NCBI RefSeq assembly: GCF_000282215.1
Contig: NZ_AKJS01000139.1
Span: 1 to 64,000 of the forward strand
From: Pseudomonas sp. GM21
GTDB lineage: Bacteria > Pseudomonadota > Gammaproteobacteria > Pseudomonadales > Pseudomonadaceae
Reading direction: 5' to 3'
Length of the DNA stretch: 64,000 nt
Below, piece after piece: positions 22,503-33,733 of this stretch. Positions within the stretch are counted from its first letter, which is position 1; each line of letters opens with the position of its first letter. The notes beneath the pieces were generated by a model, which saw nothing but the letters and a program-made list of their open reading frames with translations, made no database searches and was not told where the DNA came from. Both the position numbers and the translations under genes were made by a program.

Positions 22503-23021
22503 TCACAACAAATTAGAAGGGGTCAGCTGCTCCCCACGCCACTCAAAAGCCACCGGCGCCAACACTTGATCAATCTGCGCTTCGCCCCACAAGGTCGCAA
22601 AGCTCTTACCCTCGCCCGGATGCATACGATCCGGCGCAATCAGCGATAACGGCCATAACACGAAAGCATTCTTCAGAATCTCTGCCCGCGGCAGGATCAA
22701 TCCATCGAAATTGCCCACCAGATCACCAAACAACAGCACGTCGATATCCAGCGGCAAACCCTTGCGGTCCGGCGCATAACGACCATTGTCCGCTTCGATG
22801 AATTTCAATCGACGATCCAACTCCATCAGCGGCAGATCGGTGTATGCCGACACCACGAAATTGAAGAACGGCCCGCTCTTGATGCCCACTGGCTGGCTTT
22901 CAAACACGGCCGAACAGTGGATGTCCACCAAAAACGCCGCCAAGGCCTCCAGCCCCGCCTGCAAATGGGTTTCACGCTCGATATTGCTACCGAGCCCAAG
23001 GTACACCTGAGTCAGCGACAT
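22503..23021 (-). CDS. folK: HPPK-family 6-hydroxymethyl-dihydropterin pyrophosphokinase
   Basis: This 172-residue protein has the HPPK N-terminus [15 protein letters not shown] and the metal-binding PLDIDVLLFGD. It would transfer pyrophosphate from ATP to 6-hydroxymethyl-7,8-dihydropterin in folate synthesis. The canonical HPPK signature (GPRxLDLDI) reads KGLPLDIDV here, so the Arg is not conserved although both metal-binding Asp residues remain. It could be the second HPPK-like paralogue that Pseudomonas carries beside folB. It overlaps folB by 10 bp. Confidence 0.82.
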   Translation of the reverse strand: MSLTQVYLGLGSNIERETHLQAGLEALAAFLVDIHCSAVFESQPVGIKSGPFFNFVVSAYTDLPLMELDRRLKFIEADNGRYAPDRKGLPLDIDVLLFGDLVGNFDGLILPRAEILKNAFVLWPLSLIAPDRMHPGEGKSFATLWGEAQIDQVLAPVAFEWRGEQLTPSNLL

Positions 23022-23368
23022 CCGCGCTCGATCTCCACGCCCACACCGCCCCTGGCAGCTGGAATGGCACCTGGCTTGGTCAGCTTGAGGCGCATCCAGG
23101 TGATCTTGAATTCGCTCATCAGGACTTCAGCCAGACGCTCGGCGAAGGTTTCGACCAGTTGATACTGCGTCTGCTCGGCAAACGCCTGGATTCGCGATGA
23201 CACACTGGCGTAATCGAGCGCCAGGGTCAGGTCATCACCGGCTGCCGCCGGGCGATTGTCCCAGGCGAAGCTCAGGTCAAGACGCAGGCATTGCCGGATG
23301 CCTCGCTCCCAGTCGTAGGCACCAATTACGGTGTCGACTTCCAGCCCCTCGATAAACACTCTGTCCAA
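23012..23368 (-). CDS. folB: Dihydroneopterin aldolase FolB
   Basis: This enzyme of about 118 residues makes 6-hydroxymethyl-7,8-dihydropterin from dihydroneopterin. [20 protein letters not shown] carries the conserved substrate-binding Glu, and [10 protein letters not shown] the catalytic Lys. I chose the TTG at 23368: it gives the family N-terminus directly and has GGAGAAG seven bases upstream. An ATG further up (23392) would add eight atypical residues ahead of it. It is transcribed divergently from plsY and coupled to the HPPK gene downstream. Confidence 0.9.
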   Translation of the reverse strand: MDRVFIEGLEVDTVIGAYDWERGIRQCLRLDLSFAWDNRPAAAGDDLTLALDYASVSSRIQAFAEQTQYQLVETFAERLAEVLMSEFKITWMRLKLTKPGAIPAARGGVGVEIERGCR

Positions 23369-23442
23369 GCACTCTTCTCCACTGCACGACAAGGGCGCAA
23401 TGCGCCGTTAGAATCAAGGCGTCCTCGCCCGGAATAGTTAGC

Positions 23443-24012
23443 ATGTTTTGGTTATTGGCGATCCTCGCCTACCTGCTTGGCTCTCTGTCCTTCGCCATTT
23501 TGCTCAGCCGCCTGACCGGGAATCCCGATCCGCGAATGAGTGGCTCGGGTAATGCCGGTGCCACCAACATGCTGCGCCTGGCCGGCAAGAAACTCGCCAT
23601 CCTGACTTTGCTCGGCGACCTCTGCAAAGGCCTTTTGCCCGTGCTGATCGCCAGCCTTGCGGGTCTTTCGCTGCAAGATCAGGCCTGGATCGGCATCTGC
23701 GCGGTGATCGGCCATCTGTTTCCAGTGTACTTCCGATTTCGTGGCGGCAAAGGTGTCGCCACAGCTTTGGGCATGCTGCTGGGGCTTTACCCGCCCGCCG
23801 CACTACTGGCGGTCTGTGCCTGGCTGCTGACGTTCTACCTGACCCGCACCAGCTCGCTTGCCGCACTGATCGCCACACCACTGACCCTGCCATTGCTTGC
23901 CTGGCAGGAACCGGCGGCCTTGCTGCCCATGAGCGTGCTCACGGGACTGATTGTCTGGCGTCATCGCGGCAATCTACGCGACCTGTTTGCCGGGCGCGAA
24001 CGGCATTTTTAA
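23443..24012 (+). CDS. plsY: Acyl-phosphate:glycerol-3-phosphate acyltransferase
   Basis: This 189-residue inner-membrane protein has about five hydrophobic segments and the three PlsY motifs: [30 protein letters not shown], and the C-terminal RHRGNLRDL. It acylates glycerol-3-phosphate from acyl-phosphate, the first step of phospholipid synthesis. The start [18 protein letters not shown] opens straight into the first membrane segment. It lies divergent to folB and convergent to tsaD, as in other pseudomonads. Confidence 0.95.
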   Translation: MFWLLAILAYLLGSLSFAILLSRLTGNPDPRMSGSGNAGATNMLRLAGKKLAILTLLGDLCKGLLPVLIASLAGLSLQDQAWIGICAVIGHLFPVYFRFRGGKGVATALGMLLGLYPPAALLAVCAWLLTFYLTRTSSLAALIATPLTLPLLAWQEPAALLPMSVLTGLIVWRHRGNLRDLFAGRERHF

Positions 24013-24035
24013 ATGCCGGGCGTGAGCGCCGCTCA

Positions 24036-25061
24036 TTACAGCGCCGACAATTGCTCCATCGGCCAACGTGCCTGCACGCTGATCGCCAGGCTTTCATGCT
24101 GGCCGGCCTGCAAGCGCTGACAACCGGCAAACGCAATCATCGCGCCATTGTCGGTGCAGAACTCCGGACGGGCGTAGAACACATCACCCTTCAAGTCACC
24201 GAGCATTCTCTCCAGCGAGGTGCGCAATGCCTTGTTGGCGCTGACGCCCCCAGCAATCACCAGGCGCTTCATGCCCGCTTGCTTGAGGGCTCGCTTGCAC
24301 TTGATGGTCAAAGTCTCCACCACGGCCTGCTGGAACGCCAGAGAGATGTCGCAACGGGCTTGCTCGCTGTCGTCCCCGGCGCTGACGCTCTGCTGCCAGG
24401 TGTTCAAGGCGAAGGTTTTCAAGCCACTGAAGCTGAATGCCAACCCCGGGCGGTCGCACATCGGACGCGGGAAAGTGAATCGTCCCGCAACGCCCTGCTC
24501 GGCCAGGCGCGCGATTTCCGGACCGCCCGGATAATTGAGCCCCATCATTTTCGCGGTCTTGTCGAAAGCCTCACCGGCAGCGTCGTCCAGAGTCTCACCC
24601 AACAACGTGTACTGACCGATCCCGTCGACCTGAACCAGCTGCGTGTGACCACCGGACACCAACAAAGCGACGAACGGAAATTCTGGCGGTTGCGCCTCCA
24701 GCATGGGTGCCAACAAGTGACCTTCCATGTGGTGTACGCCCAAGGCGGGAATACCCCAGGCAAAGGCCAGCGCCTGGGCGCATGAAGCGCCCACAAGCAA
24801 TGCACCGACCAGGCCAGGACCCGCGGTATAGGCGATGGCGTCGATTTCGGTCGGCACACAGTCAGCTTCGGCCAACACCTGACGAATCAAGGGCAGCATG
24901 CGTTTGACGTGGTCCCGCGAGGCCAGCTCCGGCACCACGCCACCATAGGCACGGTGCAGGTCGATCTGACTGAACAGTGCGTCGGCCAACAACCCGCGTT
25001 CACTGTCATATAATGCGACACCGGTTTCGTCGCAGGAGGTTTCTAATCCCAGTACTAGCAT
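24036..25061 (-). CDS. tsaD: tRNA threonylcarbamoyladenosine transferase TsaD
   Basis: This 341-residue ASKHA-fold protein transfers threonylcarbamoyl to A37 of tRNAs that read ANN codons. It starts [19 protein letters not shown]. The metal site is in [12 protein letters not shown], and [27 protein letters not shown] and the C-terminal [16 protein letters not shown] are family marks. It lies head-to-head with rpsU. The tsaD/rpsU divergence is conserved in gammaproteobacteria. Confidence 0.96.
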   Translation of the reverse strand: MLVLGLETSCDETGVALYDSERGLLADALFSQIDLHRAYGGVVPELASRDHVKRMLPLIRQVLAEADCVPTEIDAIAYTAGPGLVGALLVGASCAQALAFAWGIPALGVHHMEGHLLAPMLEAQPPEFPFVALLVSGGHTQLVQVDGIGQYTLLGETLDDAAGEAFDKTAKMMGLNYPGGPEIARLAEQGVAGRFTFPRPMCDRPGLAFSFSGLKTFALNTWQQSVSAGDDSEQARCDISLAFQQAVVETLTIKCKRALKQAGMKRLVIAGGVSANKALRTSLERMLGDLKGDVFYARPEFCTDNGAMIAFAGCQRLQAGQHESLAISVQARWPMEQLSAL

Positions 25062-25148
25062 GGGTTTGCGCCTTGTTTAGGCTGAATTCGAAGGCGCGCA
25101 TAATAGTCGCCGCGAGATGCCCCGACCAGCGGTTTTCGATCAGAGGCT

Positions 25149-25177
25149 TTGCATTCCGAGCGATGAGGGGTTAACAT
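25149..25177 (+). promoter_or_regulatory. Candidate rpsU promoter
   Basis: A TTGCAT box (25149-25154), 17-bp spacer and TAACAT box (25172-25177) lie about 85 bp upstream of the rpsU start in the tsaD/rpsU intergenic region. Matches to the sigma70 consensus are partial (3/6 and 4/6). Confidence 0.3.
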
Positions 25178-25260
25178 CCGCAACCCTTAAAAACCGACGT
25201 CTTCAAGTGCTCTTTTGCCGCGAGGATGTTGACCCCGGTAATGAATGAAGGTAGCTCTGG

Positions 25261-25476
25261 ATGCCAGCCGTCAAAGTAAAAGAGAACGAACCCTTCGACG
25301 TAGCTCTGCGTCGTTTCAAGCGCTCCTGCGAAAAAGCCGGTGTACTGGCTGAAGTTCGTAGCCGCGAATTTTACGAGAAGCCAACTTCTGAGCGTAAGCG
25401 CAAGGCAGCAGCCGCTGTTAAGCGTCACGCGAAGAAAGTTCAGCGCGAACAGCGCCGCGCCGTTCGTCTGTACTAA
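25261..25476 (+). CDS. rpsU: 30S ribosomal protein S21
   Basis: This 71-residue, very basic protein is the complete S21: [20 protein letters not shown] at the start and [10 protein letters not shown] at the end. S21 helps 30S subunits pair with mRNA leaders during initiation. It is the first gene of the rpsU-dnaG-rpoD macromolecular synthesis group. A palindrome 30 bp after its stop may separate its high expression from dnaG. Confidence 0.98.
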
Positions 25477-25506
25477 TACACAGACGATCGTAGCAAGCTT
25501 CTGCCA

Positions 25507-25527
25507 AGCCCGGCCCTCAGCCGGGCT
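25507..25527 (+). terminator. Hairpin after rpsU, possible attenuator
   Basis: A perfect 8-bp stem (AGCCCGGC against GCCGGGCT, loop CCTCA) follows rpsU. It lacks a T-run, so it could be a partial terminator, a processing signal or an mRNA stabiliser. E. coli has a terminator at the equivalent position between rpsU and dnaG. Confidence 0.55.
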
Positions 25528-25957
25528 AATGGCATTTGCGTAAAACGCTTGATGCTTCACTGTCGACGCCGCAGACGCGACCGAGACAAATCTGCTTTAC
25601 AGCGTCAGACCTGGCTCTTTTGCCAGCGGTGCACGTCTTTTCTGACGAGCCTTCCAAGGCTACTGACGAGCACACCCACTGACTCCTCTAACGACGATCA
25701 GCCCAAGGCACCTGCTTGTGTGCCCGCTTATTGAGCTATCCGAGGCCATCGACTGGCCATAGCGGATTCAGCGCAACACTTTCAAACAGTCGATAACTGA
25801 TTGGTATTAACGTCAGTGGATTTTCGGCAGATACACTTCCCGACAGCGATTACGCAGACGACACCGGTCGAGCCGCACATTTTGCGCGCCTCCAACAACG
25901 ACCCGCGTTCGGCCGTTCTTCGTTTTGGACCCTTTCAGCGCAGATGACGAGAACGCC
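25528..25957. other. rpsU-dnaG intergenic region without a gene
   Basis: This 430-bp stretch has no convincing coding sequence. From memory, P. aeruginosa has a GatB/YqeY-domain gene here; translated frames show no such protein, so this locus follows the P. putida-like arrangement. No strong promoter was found. The dnaG ribosome site (GACGAG) lies near 25947. Confidence 0.6.
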
Positions 25958-27934
25958 ATGGCCGGGCTAATTCCCCAGAGCTTCATTGACGACCTTCTGA
26001 ACCGCACCGACATCGTCGATGTGGTCAGCTCGCGCCTGCAAATGAAAAAGGCTGGCAAGAACTACACCGCTTGCTGCCCGTTCCACAAAGAAAAAACCCC
26101 GTCTTTCAGCGTCAGCCCCGACAAACAGTTCTATTACTGCTTCGGTTGCGGTGCTGGCGGTAACGCCCTCGGCTTCATGATGGACCACGACAACCTGGAT
26201 TTCGTCCAGGCTGTCGAAGAACTGGCCAAAGCCGCCGGCATGGAAATCCCCCGCGAAGAAAGCGGCCGGCCGCACAAGCCGCGGCAACCGACCGATTCGC
26301 CGCTGTATCCGCTGCTCACCGCCGCCGCCGATTTTTACCGCCAGGCACTTAAAAGCCATCCATCGCGCAAAGCGGCGGTGGATTACTTGAAAGGTCGCGG
26401 ACTGACCGGCGAGATTGCCCGCGACTTCGGCCTCGGCTTTGCTCCGCCGGGCTGGGACAATCTGTTCAAACACTTGAGCAGCGACACCCTGCAACAAAAA
26501 GCCATGGTCGATGCCGGCCTGCTGATCGAGAACGCCGAAACCGGCAAACGCTATGATCGCTTCCGCGATCGCGTGATGTTCCCGATTCGCGATAGTCGTG
26601 GGCGCATCATCGCCTTCGGCGGGCGGGTACTGGGCGACGACAAGCCTAAATACCTGAACTCACCGGAAACCCCGGTATTCCATAAAGGCCAGGAGCTCTA
26701 CGGCCTTTATGAAGCACGCAAAAACAACCGCAACCTCGACGAAATCATCGTCGTCGAAGGCTATATGGACGTCATCGCTCTGGCCCAGCAAGGCCTGCGC
26801 AATGCCGTGGCGACCTTGGGCACAGCTACCAGCGAAGAGCACTTGAAACGACTGTTTCGCGTCGTACCCAACGTGCTGTTCTGTTTCGACGGCGACCAGG
26901 CTGGCCGCAACGCTGCCTGGCGAGCACTGGAGGCGACGCTACCCTGCCTGCAAGACGGCCGGCGTGCGCGCTTTCTGTTCCTTCCCGAAGGCGAAGACCC
27001 GGATACGCTGGTGCGCTCCGAAGGCACCGATGCTTTCCGGGCGCGGATCAACCAGCACGCCCAACCATTGGCGGATTATTTTTTCCAGCAGTTGACCGAA
27101 GAGTCGGATCCTCGCTCGCTCGAAGGCAAGGCCCACATGGCCACCCTCGCCGCACCACTGATCGACAAAGTTCCGGGTGCAAACCTGCGCATCCTGATGC
27201 GTCAGCGCCTGACTGAAATCACCGGCCTTAGCGGTGAAGCAGTCAGCCAACTGGTGCAAAGCGCTCCTCAGGACGCGCCACCGGCTTACGATCCGGGCAT
27301 CGATTACGACGCCATGCCCGATTACAGCGACTACCATCAGCCGCAGTCACAAGAGATGTATGTGCCGCAGCAGGAATGGACGCCGAAGAAACCCGGCGCT
27401 GGCGGCAAGAAGTGGGACAAGAAGCCGTGGGACAAGAATGGCAAGCGCGGCGATCGCGATCAACCGAGTTCCCCGCGCACACCGATTGCCGTAGAGGCTC
27501 CGACGCTGATCGCACTGCGCACCCTCATTCATCATCCGGATCTGGCTGGCCGGGTAGAAACTGCCAACCACTTTGCCAACGAGAGCAATACCTACGCACA
27601 ACTGCTCGTGGCCCTGATCGAGGCGGTGCAAAAAAATCCTAAGCTAAACTCAATTCAGCTAATGGCTCGCTGGCACGGGACCGAACAGGGACGATTGCTC
27701 AAAGCATTGGCAGAAAAGGAATGGCTGATTGCAGGCGATAACCTTGAACAACAGTTTTTAGACACCATTACTAGGTTATCGGCCGCTCAACACACAGATA
27801 GCCTGGAAGTGCTTATCAGGAAAGCCAGGCAGCCGGGATTGACCCCGGAGGAAGCAAATCAGATCGCAAATCAGATGCGCGACCTATTAAAACGCAATAT
27901 GGCTGTATCAAACCCGACCTCAACTGGCGCGTGA
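25958..27934 (+). CDS. dnaG: DNA primase
   Basis: DnaG (658 residues) makes RNA primers at the replication fork. I chose ATG 25958 (MAGLIPQSFIDDLLNRTDIV), the family N-terminus; the frame opens 11 codons earlier. The zinc-binding domain has CPFHKEKTPSFSVS and YYCFGCG (residues 40-64). The TOPRIM core has VVEGYMDV and CFDGDQAGR. A low-complexity Lys/Trp/Gly-rich linker (about 470-510) precedes the C-terminal helicase-binding domain. Its last part contains a sigma32-like promoter for rpoD. Confidence 0.97.
   Translation: MAGLIPQSFIDDLLNRTDIVDVVSSRLQMKKAGKNYTACCPFHKEKTPSFSVSPDKQFYYCFGCGAGGNALGFMMDHDNLDFVQAVEELAKAAGMEIPREESGRPHKPRQPTDSPLYPLLTAAADFYRQALKSHPSRKAAVDYLKGRGLTGEIARDFGLGFAPPGWDNLFKHLSSDTLQQKAMVDAGLLIENAETGKRYDRFRDRVMFPIRDSRGRIIAFGGRVLGDDKPKYLNSPETPVFHKGQELYGLYEARKNNRNLDEIIVVEGYMDVIALAQQGLRNAVATLGTATSEEHLKRLFRVVPNVLFCFDGDQAGRNAAWRALEATLPCLQDGRRARFLFLPEGEDPDTLVRSEGTDAFRARINQHAQPLADYFFQQLTEESDPRSLEGKAHMATLAAPLIDKVPGANLRILMRQRLTEITGLSGEAVSQLVQSAPQDAPPAYDPGIDYDAMPDYSDYHQPQSQEMYVPQQEWTPKKPGAGGKKWDKKPWDKNGKRGDRDQPSSPRTPIAVEAPTLIALRTLIHHPDLAGRVETANHFANESNTYAQLLVALIEAVQKNPKLNSIQLMARWHGTEQGRLLKALAEKEWLIAGDNLEQQFLDTITRLSAAQHTDSLEVLIRKARQPGLTPEEANQIANQMRDLLKRNMAVSNPTSTGA
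27743..27770 (+). promoter_or_regulatory. Sigma32-like heat-shock promoter inside dnaG
   Basis: CTTGAA (27743-27748), 14 bp, then CACCATTA (27763-27770) matches the sigma32 consensus CTTGAA-N13/17-CCCCATTA at all but one base. It lies about 230 bp before rpoD. In E. coli the heat-shock promoter of rpoD is also inside dnaG. Confidence 0.55.
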
Positions 27935-27948
27935 GGTCATAGCTCAGG

Positions 27949-27954
27949 TATAAT
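27949..27954 (+). promoter_or_regulatory. TATAAT box upstream of rpoD
   Basis: A perfect TATAAT lies 47 bp before the rpoD start in the short dnaG-rpoD gap. No good -35 is visible at 16-18 bp (TGGCGC is the nearest), so activity may be weak or need an activator. Confidence 0.4.
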
Positions 27955-28001
27955 CCTCGGCTTGTTTTTTGCCCGCCAAGACCTTCAGTGGATAGGGTGT
28001 T

Positions 28002-29849
<1,848 letters not shown>

Positions 29850-29855
29850 CAACAG

Positions 29856-29884
29856 AACCCCCGGCCCAGGCCGGGGGTTTTGCT
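29856..29884 (+). terminator. Rho-independent terminator of rpoD
   Basis: A GC-rich stem (AACCCCCGGCC against GGCCGGGGGTTT) starts 7 bp after the rpoD stop and runs into T-rich sequence. Confidence 0.93.
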
Positions 29885-29971
29885 TTATGCAGATTAAATC
29901 CCCCGCATACCCCTCCTGCCGTCCAGCCCGTCTACACTCGAAACATTCCTCCGAGCCATAACGAGACCGTT

Positions 29972-32900
29972 ATGCCCAGACTGCCGACCGTGCTTTTTTT
30001 GCTGTCGCTGATAACCTGGACCGCAATGGCTGGCGCGCTGACTCTGACCGACGACGAACGTAGCTGGCTGGCCGCACACCCGGATTTACACCTGAGTGTC
30101 GATGCCGCCTGGCCACCATTTGAGTTCCGCGACGAGCAAGGCCGGTATCAGGGCTTGGTGGAAGACTACGTCAATGCGATCCGTCACCGGCTGGGCATCA
30201 CGTTAACGCCCATCGAACCGGGCAGCTGGACCGCTCTGCTGGAACAGGCCAAGCAAGGCAAACTGGACGTTATACCCGGCATCATGTCGACCCCGGAGCG
30301 CCAGGCGTTCTTGTCGTTTAGCCGCCCCTATCTCGACTTTCCGATTGTCATCCTGGCCCACGTCGGAGGTGCCCAACCACACAAACTCGAAGATCTGTAC
30401 GGTCTGAAAATCGCCGTGGTGAAAAACTATGCGCCCCATGAACTGCTGCGTACCCACCACCCGGATCTGAGTCTGGTGCCAATGCCCAATGTGAGTTCGG
30501 CCTTGCAAGCACTGGCCAACGACGAAGTGGACGCCGTAGTGGGCGACCTCGCCTCAAGCGTCTGGAGCCTTCGCCAGCTCAAGCTCGCAGGGCTGTATAT
30601 CAGTGGCGAAACCCCCTATCGCTTTCAACTGGCAATGGCCGTGCCCCCCAACAACAAGGTGTTACTCGGCATCCTGGACAAAGCACTGGCGGACATGAGC
30701 CCGAGTGAAATCAGCGCAATTCAGCAGCGCTGGGTGGGCAATGTCCTGGATCAGCGAAATTTCTGGTCGGATGTGCTGATTTACGGCCTGCCAGGATTGC
30801 TGTTTCTGATGATCATGCTGGCCGTGGTGATCCGGATCAATCGCAGGCTGAGTTCTGAAATTGCGCGCAGGGTCGATCTCGAACAGGAGCTTCGCAGCAG
30901 CGAGTACCACTATCGCGGGCTGGTCGAGAGTCTGTCAGCCATCGCCTGGGAAGCACGGATGAGCGATAACACCTACAGCTACGTGTCGCCGCACGCCGAA
31001 GACCTGTTGGGGTACCCCCTGTCCCATTGGCTGATTCCGGGGTTCTGGCGCAATATCATCCACCCTGCGGATCTGACACGCGCCCAAACCTACTGCGATC
31101 ACGAAGTGCTGGCCGGGCGCGATTACAGCGTCGATTACCGGGTCATCACCGCCGATGGCCGCTGCCTGTGGGTGCGCGACATCGTCAGCCTGATAGAACA
31201 TGGTCATGAGCCGGTGTTGCGCGGGTTGATGATCGACATCAGCGACGCCAAGCGTACTGAAGAGGCATTGCGCCTCTCCGAGCAAAAATTCGCCTCGGTC
31301 TTCCAGCAAAACCCGGACATTCTGGTGATCGCACGACTGTCCGACGGTTGCCTGCTGGAAGTGAACAAAACGTTCGAAGAGCAAATCGGCCTCAAGTCCG
31401 AAGAAGTCATCGGCCAAACCGCGACTGACCTGAATATCTGGGGCATTCCCGGCGTTGGGCCGGGGCTGTTGCAGCGGTTGCAGGCCGGCAGCATCCGCAA
31501 CCTGGAAATGCCCTTTCGTCGCAGCAACGGCCAAGTGTTTACCGGACTGATTTCCGCCGAGCCTTTCGATCTAGACACCACTCCAGCCCTCGTGGTGGTG
31601 GTGCGCGATATCAGCCAGCTCAAAGAAACCCAGCAACAACTGCAAACCTCCGAAGAGAAATTCGCCAAGGCGTTCCACGCCTCCCCTGACGGTTTGTTGT
31701 TGTCGCGACAGAGCGATGGGTTGCTACTGGAGGTCAATGAAGGTTTCAGCCGCATTACCGGCTTCAACAGCGCGATGTCCATTGATCGATCCACCCTGGA
31801 CCTGGGCATATGGGTCAACCTCAATGAACGCAAACAGATGCTCGATCTGTTGCACAGGGATGGCTTCGTCCGTGATTTCAGTTGCCACATCCGCCGCAGC
31901 GACGGACAAATCCGTCTGTGCGAGGTGTCGAGCCGACCATTGCCGATCGGCGATGATGACTGCATGTTGACCATTGCCCGGGACATCACCGAGCGACACC
32001 TGATGCAGGAGAAGCTACAACAGGCCGCCACCGTGTTCGAAAGTACGGCCGAGGGCGTGTTGATCACTGACACACAACAGCACATCAGTGCGGTCAACCG
32101 CGCGTTTACGGAGATTACCGGCTACAGCGAGAGCGAAGCGTTGGGCCACACCCCTCGCCTGCTCGCTTCGGGCCTTCACGACAGCGCGTTTTACGCCGCA
32201 ATGTGGCACCAACTGACGGCCGAAGGTCATTGGCAAGGCGAGATTTCCAATCGCCGCAAGAATGGCGAGCTCTACCCGAGCTGGCTGACCATCAGCGCGG
32301 TACGCAACCGGGACAAGTTCATCACCCACTTCGTTGCAGTATTCGCGGACATTTCCAGCCTCAAACACGCCCAGGCCAAACTTGACTACCAGGCACACCA
32401 CGACCCGCTGACCGGCCTGCCAAACCGCACACTGTTCGAGAGCCGATTGCTGACCGCCCTTAACACCCAACAGGAAAATGGTGGCCAGGGTGCCGTGCTG
32501 TTCCTCGACCTGGACCGCTTCAAACACATCAATGACAGCCTCGGCCATCCGGTCGGTGATCTGCTGCTCAAAGGCATTGCCGTGCGCCTCAAGGAGCAGT
32601 TGCGCGATATCGATACCGTTGCGCGCCTGGGCGGTGACGAATTCATCATCCTGCTACCGGGCCTGCAACAAAACAGCGATGCCGACAACATCGCGATCAA
32701 GCTGCTCAATTGTTTCGCCGCGCCGTTCCAGGCGGGTGATCACGAGTTTTTCATCAGCGCCAGTATTGGCACTAGCCTTTACCCCAAGGATGGCTGCGAC
32801 GTCGCCACACTGGTCAAAAACGCCGACGCCGCGATGTACCGCTCCAAGGCCAAGGGCCGCAACCGGATTGAGCGCTACACCCGTGACCTCACCGCACAGG

Positions 32901-33718
32901 CCAGCGAACGCGTGGCGCTGGAACAAGAATTGCGGCGCGCCATCGAGCGCAACGAGCTAGCGCTGCACTACCAACCGAAAATCAGCCTTGATGACCATCG
33001 ACTGGTCGGTGCCGAAGCCCTGATTCGTTGGTATCACCCGACTTTCGGTACAGTACCGCCAGAGCACTTCATTCCCTTGGCCGAAGAAAACGGCATGATC
33101 CTGCAGATCGGCGACTGGGTACTTGAAACGGCCTGTCGCCAGATGCACGAGTGGGGTCAGGTATATGAATGCCTCGGCCCGCTCTCGGTCAACCTCGCTG
33201 GCGCCCAACTGCGCCAGCCAAACCTGCTGGGACGGATCGAGCAACTGCTCAAGGACAGCCATCTCCAGCCCGGACTTTTGCAACTGGAAATTACCGAAAA
33301 CTTCATCATGAGCCAGGCCGAAGAAGCGCTGGCGGTGCTGCATCAACTCAAACAGCTGGGCGTACAGTTGGCTATCGATGACTTCGGTACTGGTTACTCG
33401 TCCTTGAGCTACCTCAAGCGACTGCCACTGGATATTCTCAAGATCGATCAGTCGTTCGTCCGCGGCCTGCCTGACGATCCACATGATGCGGCCATCGTTC
33501 GAGCGATCATCGCGTTAGGCCGCAGCATGCAATTCACCGTCATCGCCGAGGGTGTCGAGACCCTGGCCCAACAGGAATTCCTCGCCGCCGAAGGCTGCGG
33601 GCAGATCCAGGGTTACATCGTCAGCCCGCCGCTTCCCGCCGAAGAATTCGCCGCGATGTTTCTTCGTATAGCCGTATCGGATTTTTCGGATAGCACAGCA
33701 GAGAAACCATCGCTATAA
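29972..33718 (+). CDS. Membrane sensor with SBP, PAS, GGDEF and EAL domains
   Basis: This 1248-residue protein is a cyclic-di-GMP enzyme. It has a signal peptide, then a periplasmic solute-binding-protein-3-like domain (about residues 30-258), and one membrane segment (LIYGLPGLLFLMIMLAVVI, about 270-290). Four PAS-type domains follow (about 310-430, 440-555, 565-690, 695-810). The GGDEF domain has an intact RLGGDEF motif near 887, and the EAL domain an intact EALIRW near 1014, with IDDFGTGYSSL and IAEGVET. Both synthesis and breakdown of c-di-GMP are therefore possible. The sensor half is of the same type as in the histidine kinase at 2108-4504. It stands alone after rpoD, and the tRNA promoter overlaps its end. 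Confidence 0.92.
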   Translation: MPRLPTVLFLLSLITWTAMAGALTLTDDERSWLAAHPDLHLSVDAAWPPFEFRDEQGRYQGLVEDYVNAIRHRLGITLTPIEPGSWTALLEQAKQGKLDVIPGIMSTPERQAFLSFSRPYLDFPIVILAHVGGAQPHKLEDLYGLKIAVVKNYAPHELLRTHHPDLSLVPMPNVSSALQALANDEVDAVVGDLASSVWSLRQLKLAGLYISGETPYRFQLAMAVPPNNKVLLGILDKALADMSPSEISAIQQRWVGNVLDQRNFWSDVLIYGLPGLLFLMIMLAVVIRINRRLSSEIARRVDLEQELRSSEYHYRGLVESLSAIAWEARMSDNTYSYVSPHAEDLLGYPLSHWLIPGFWRNIIHPADLTRAQTYCDHEVLAGRDYSVDYRVITADGRCLWVRDIVSLIEHGHEPVLRGLMIDISDAKRTEEALRLSEQKFASVFQQNPDILVIARLSDGCLLEVNKTFEEQIGLKSEEVIGQTATDLNIWGIPGVGPGLLQRLQAGSIRNLEMPFRRSNGQVFTGLISAEPFDLDTTPALVVVVRDISQLKETQQQLQTSEEKFAKAFHASPDGLLLSRQSDGLLLEVNEGFSRITGFNSAMSIDRSTLDLGIWVNLNERKQMLDLLHRDGFVRDFSCHIRRSDGQIRLCEVSSRPLPIGDDDCMLTIARDITERHLMQEKLQQAATVFESTAEGVLITDTQQHISAVNRAFTEITGYSESEALGHTPRLLASGLHDSAFYAAMWHQLTAEGHWQGEISNRRKNGELYPSWLTISAVRNRDKFITHFVAVFADISSLKHAQAKLDYQAHHDPLTGLPNRTLFESRLLTALNTQQENGGQGAVLFLDLDRFKHINDSLGHPVGDLLLKGIAVRLKEQLRDIDTVARLGGDEFIILLPGLQQNSDADNIAIKLLNCFAAPFQAGDHEFFISASIGTSLYPKDGCDVATLVKNADAAMYRSKAKGRNRIERYTRDLTAQASERVALEQELRRAIERNELALHYQPKISLDDHRLVGAEALIRWYHPTFGTVPPEHFIPLAEENGMILQIGDWVLETACRQMHEWGQVYECLGPLSVNLAGAQLRQPNLLGRIEQLLKDSHLQPGLLQLEITENFIMSQAEEALAVLHQLKQLGVQLAIDDFGTGYSSLSYLKRLPLDILKIDQSFVRGLPDDPHDAAIVRAIIALGRSMQFTVIAEGVETLAQQEFLAAEGCGQIQGYIVSPPLPAEEFAAMFLRIAVSDFSDSTAEKPSL

Positions 33719-33719
33719 T
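33714..33719 (+). promoter_or_regulatory. TATAAT box for the tRNA gene
   Basis: A perfect -10 hexamer overlaps the stop codon of the GGDEF-EAL gene and lies 15 bp before the mature tRNA 5' end. The -35 region is weak (TAGCAC at 17 bp spacing). Confidence 0.5.
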
Positions 33720-33733
33720 CCGCGACCTACTGA

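Noticed and set aside
25549-25734. 61-codon frame between rpsU and dnaG as a small gene
   Set aside because: Arg/Cys/Ser-rich composition without a ribosome site or family pattern.
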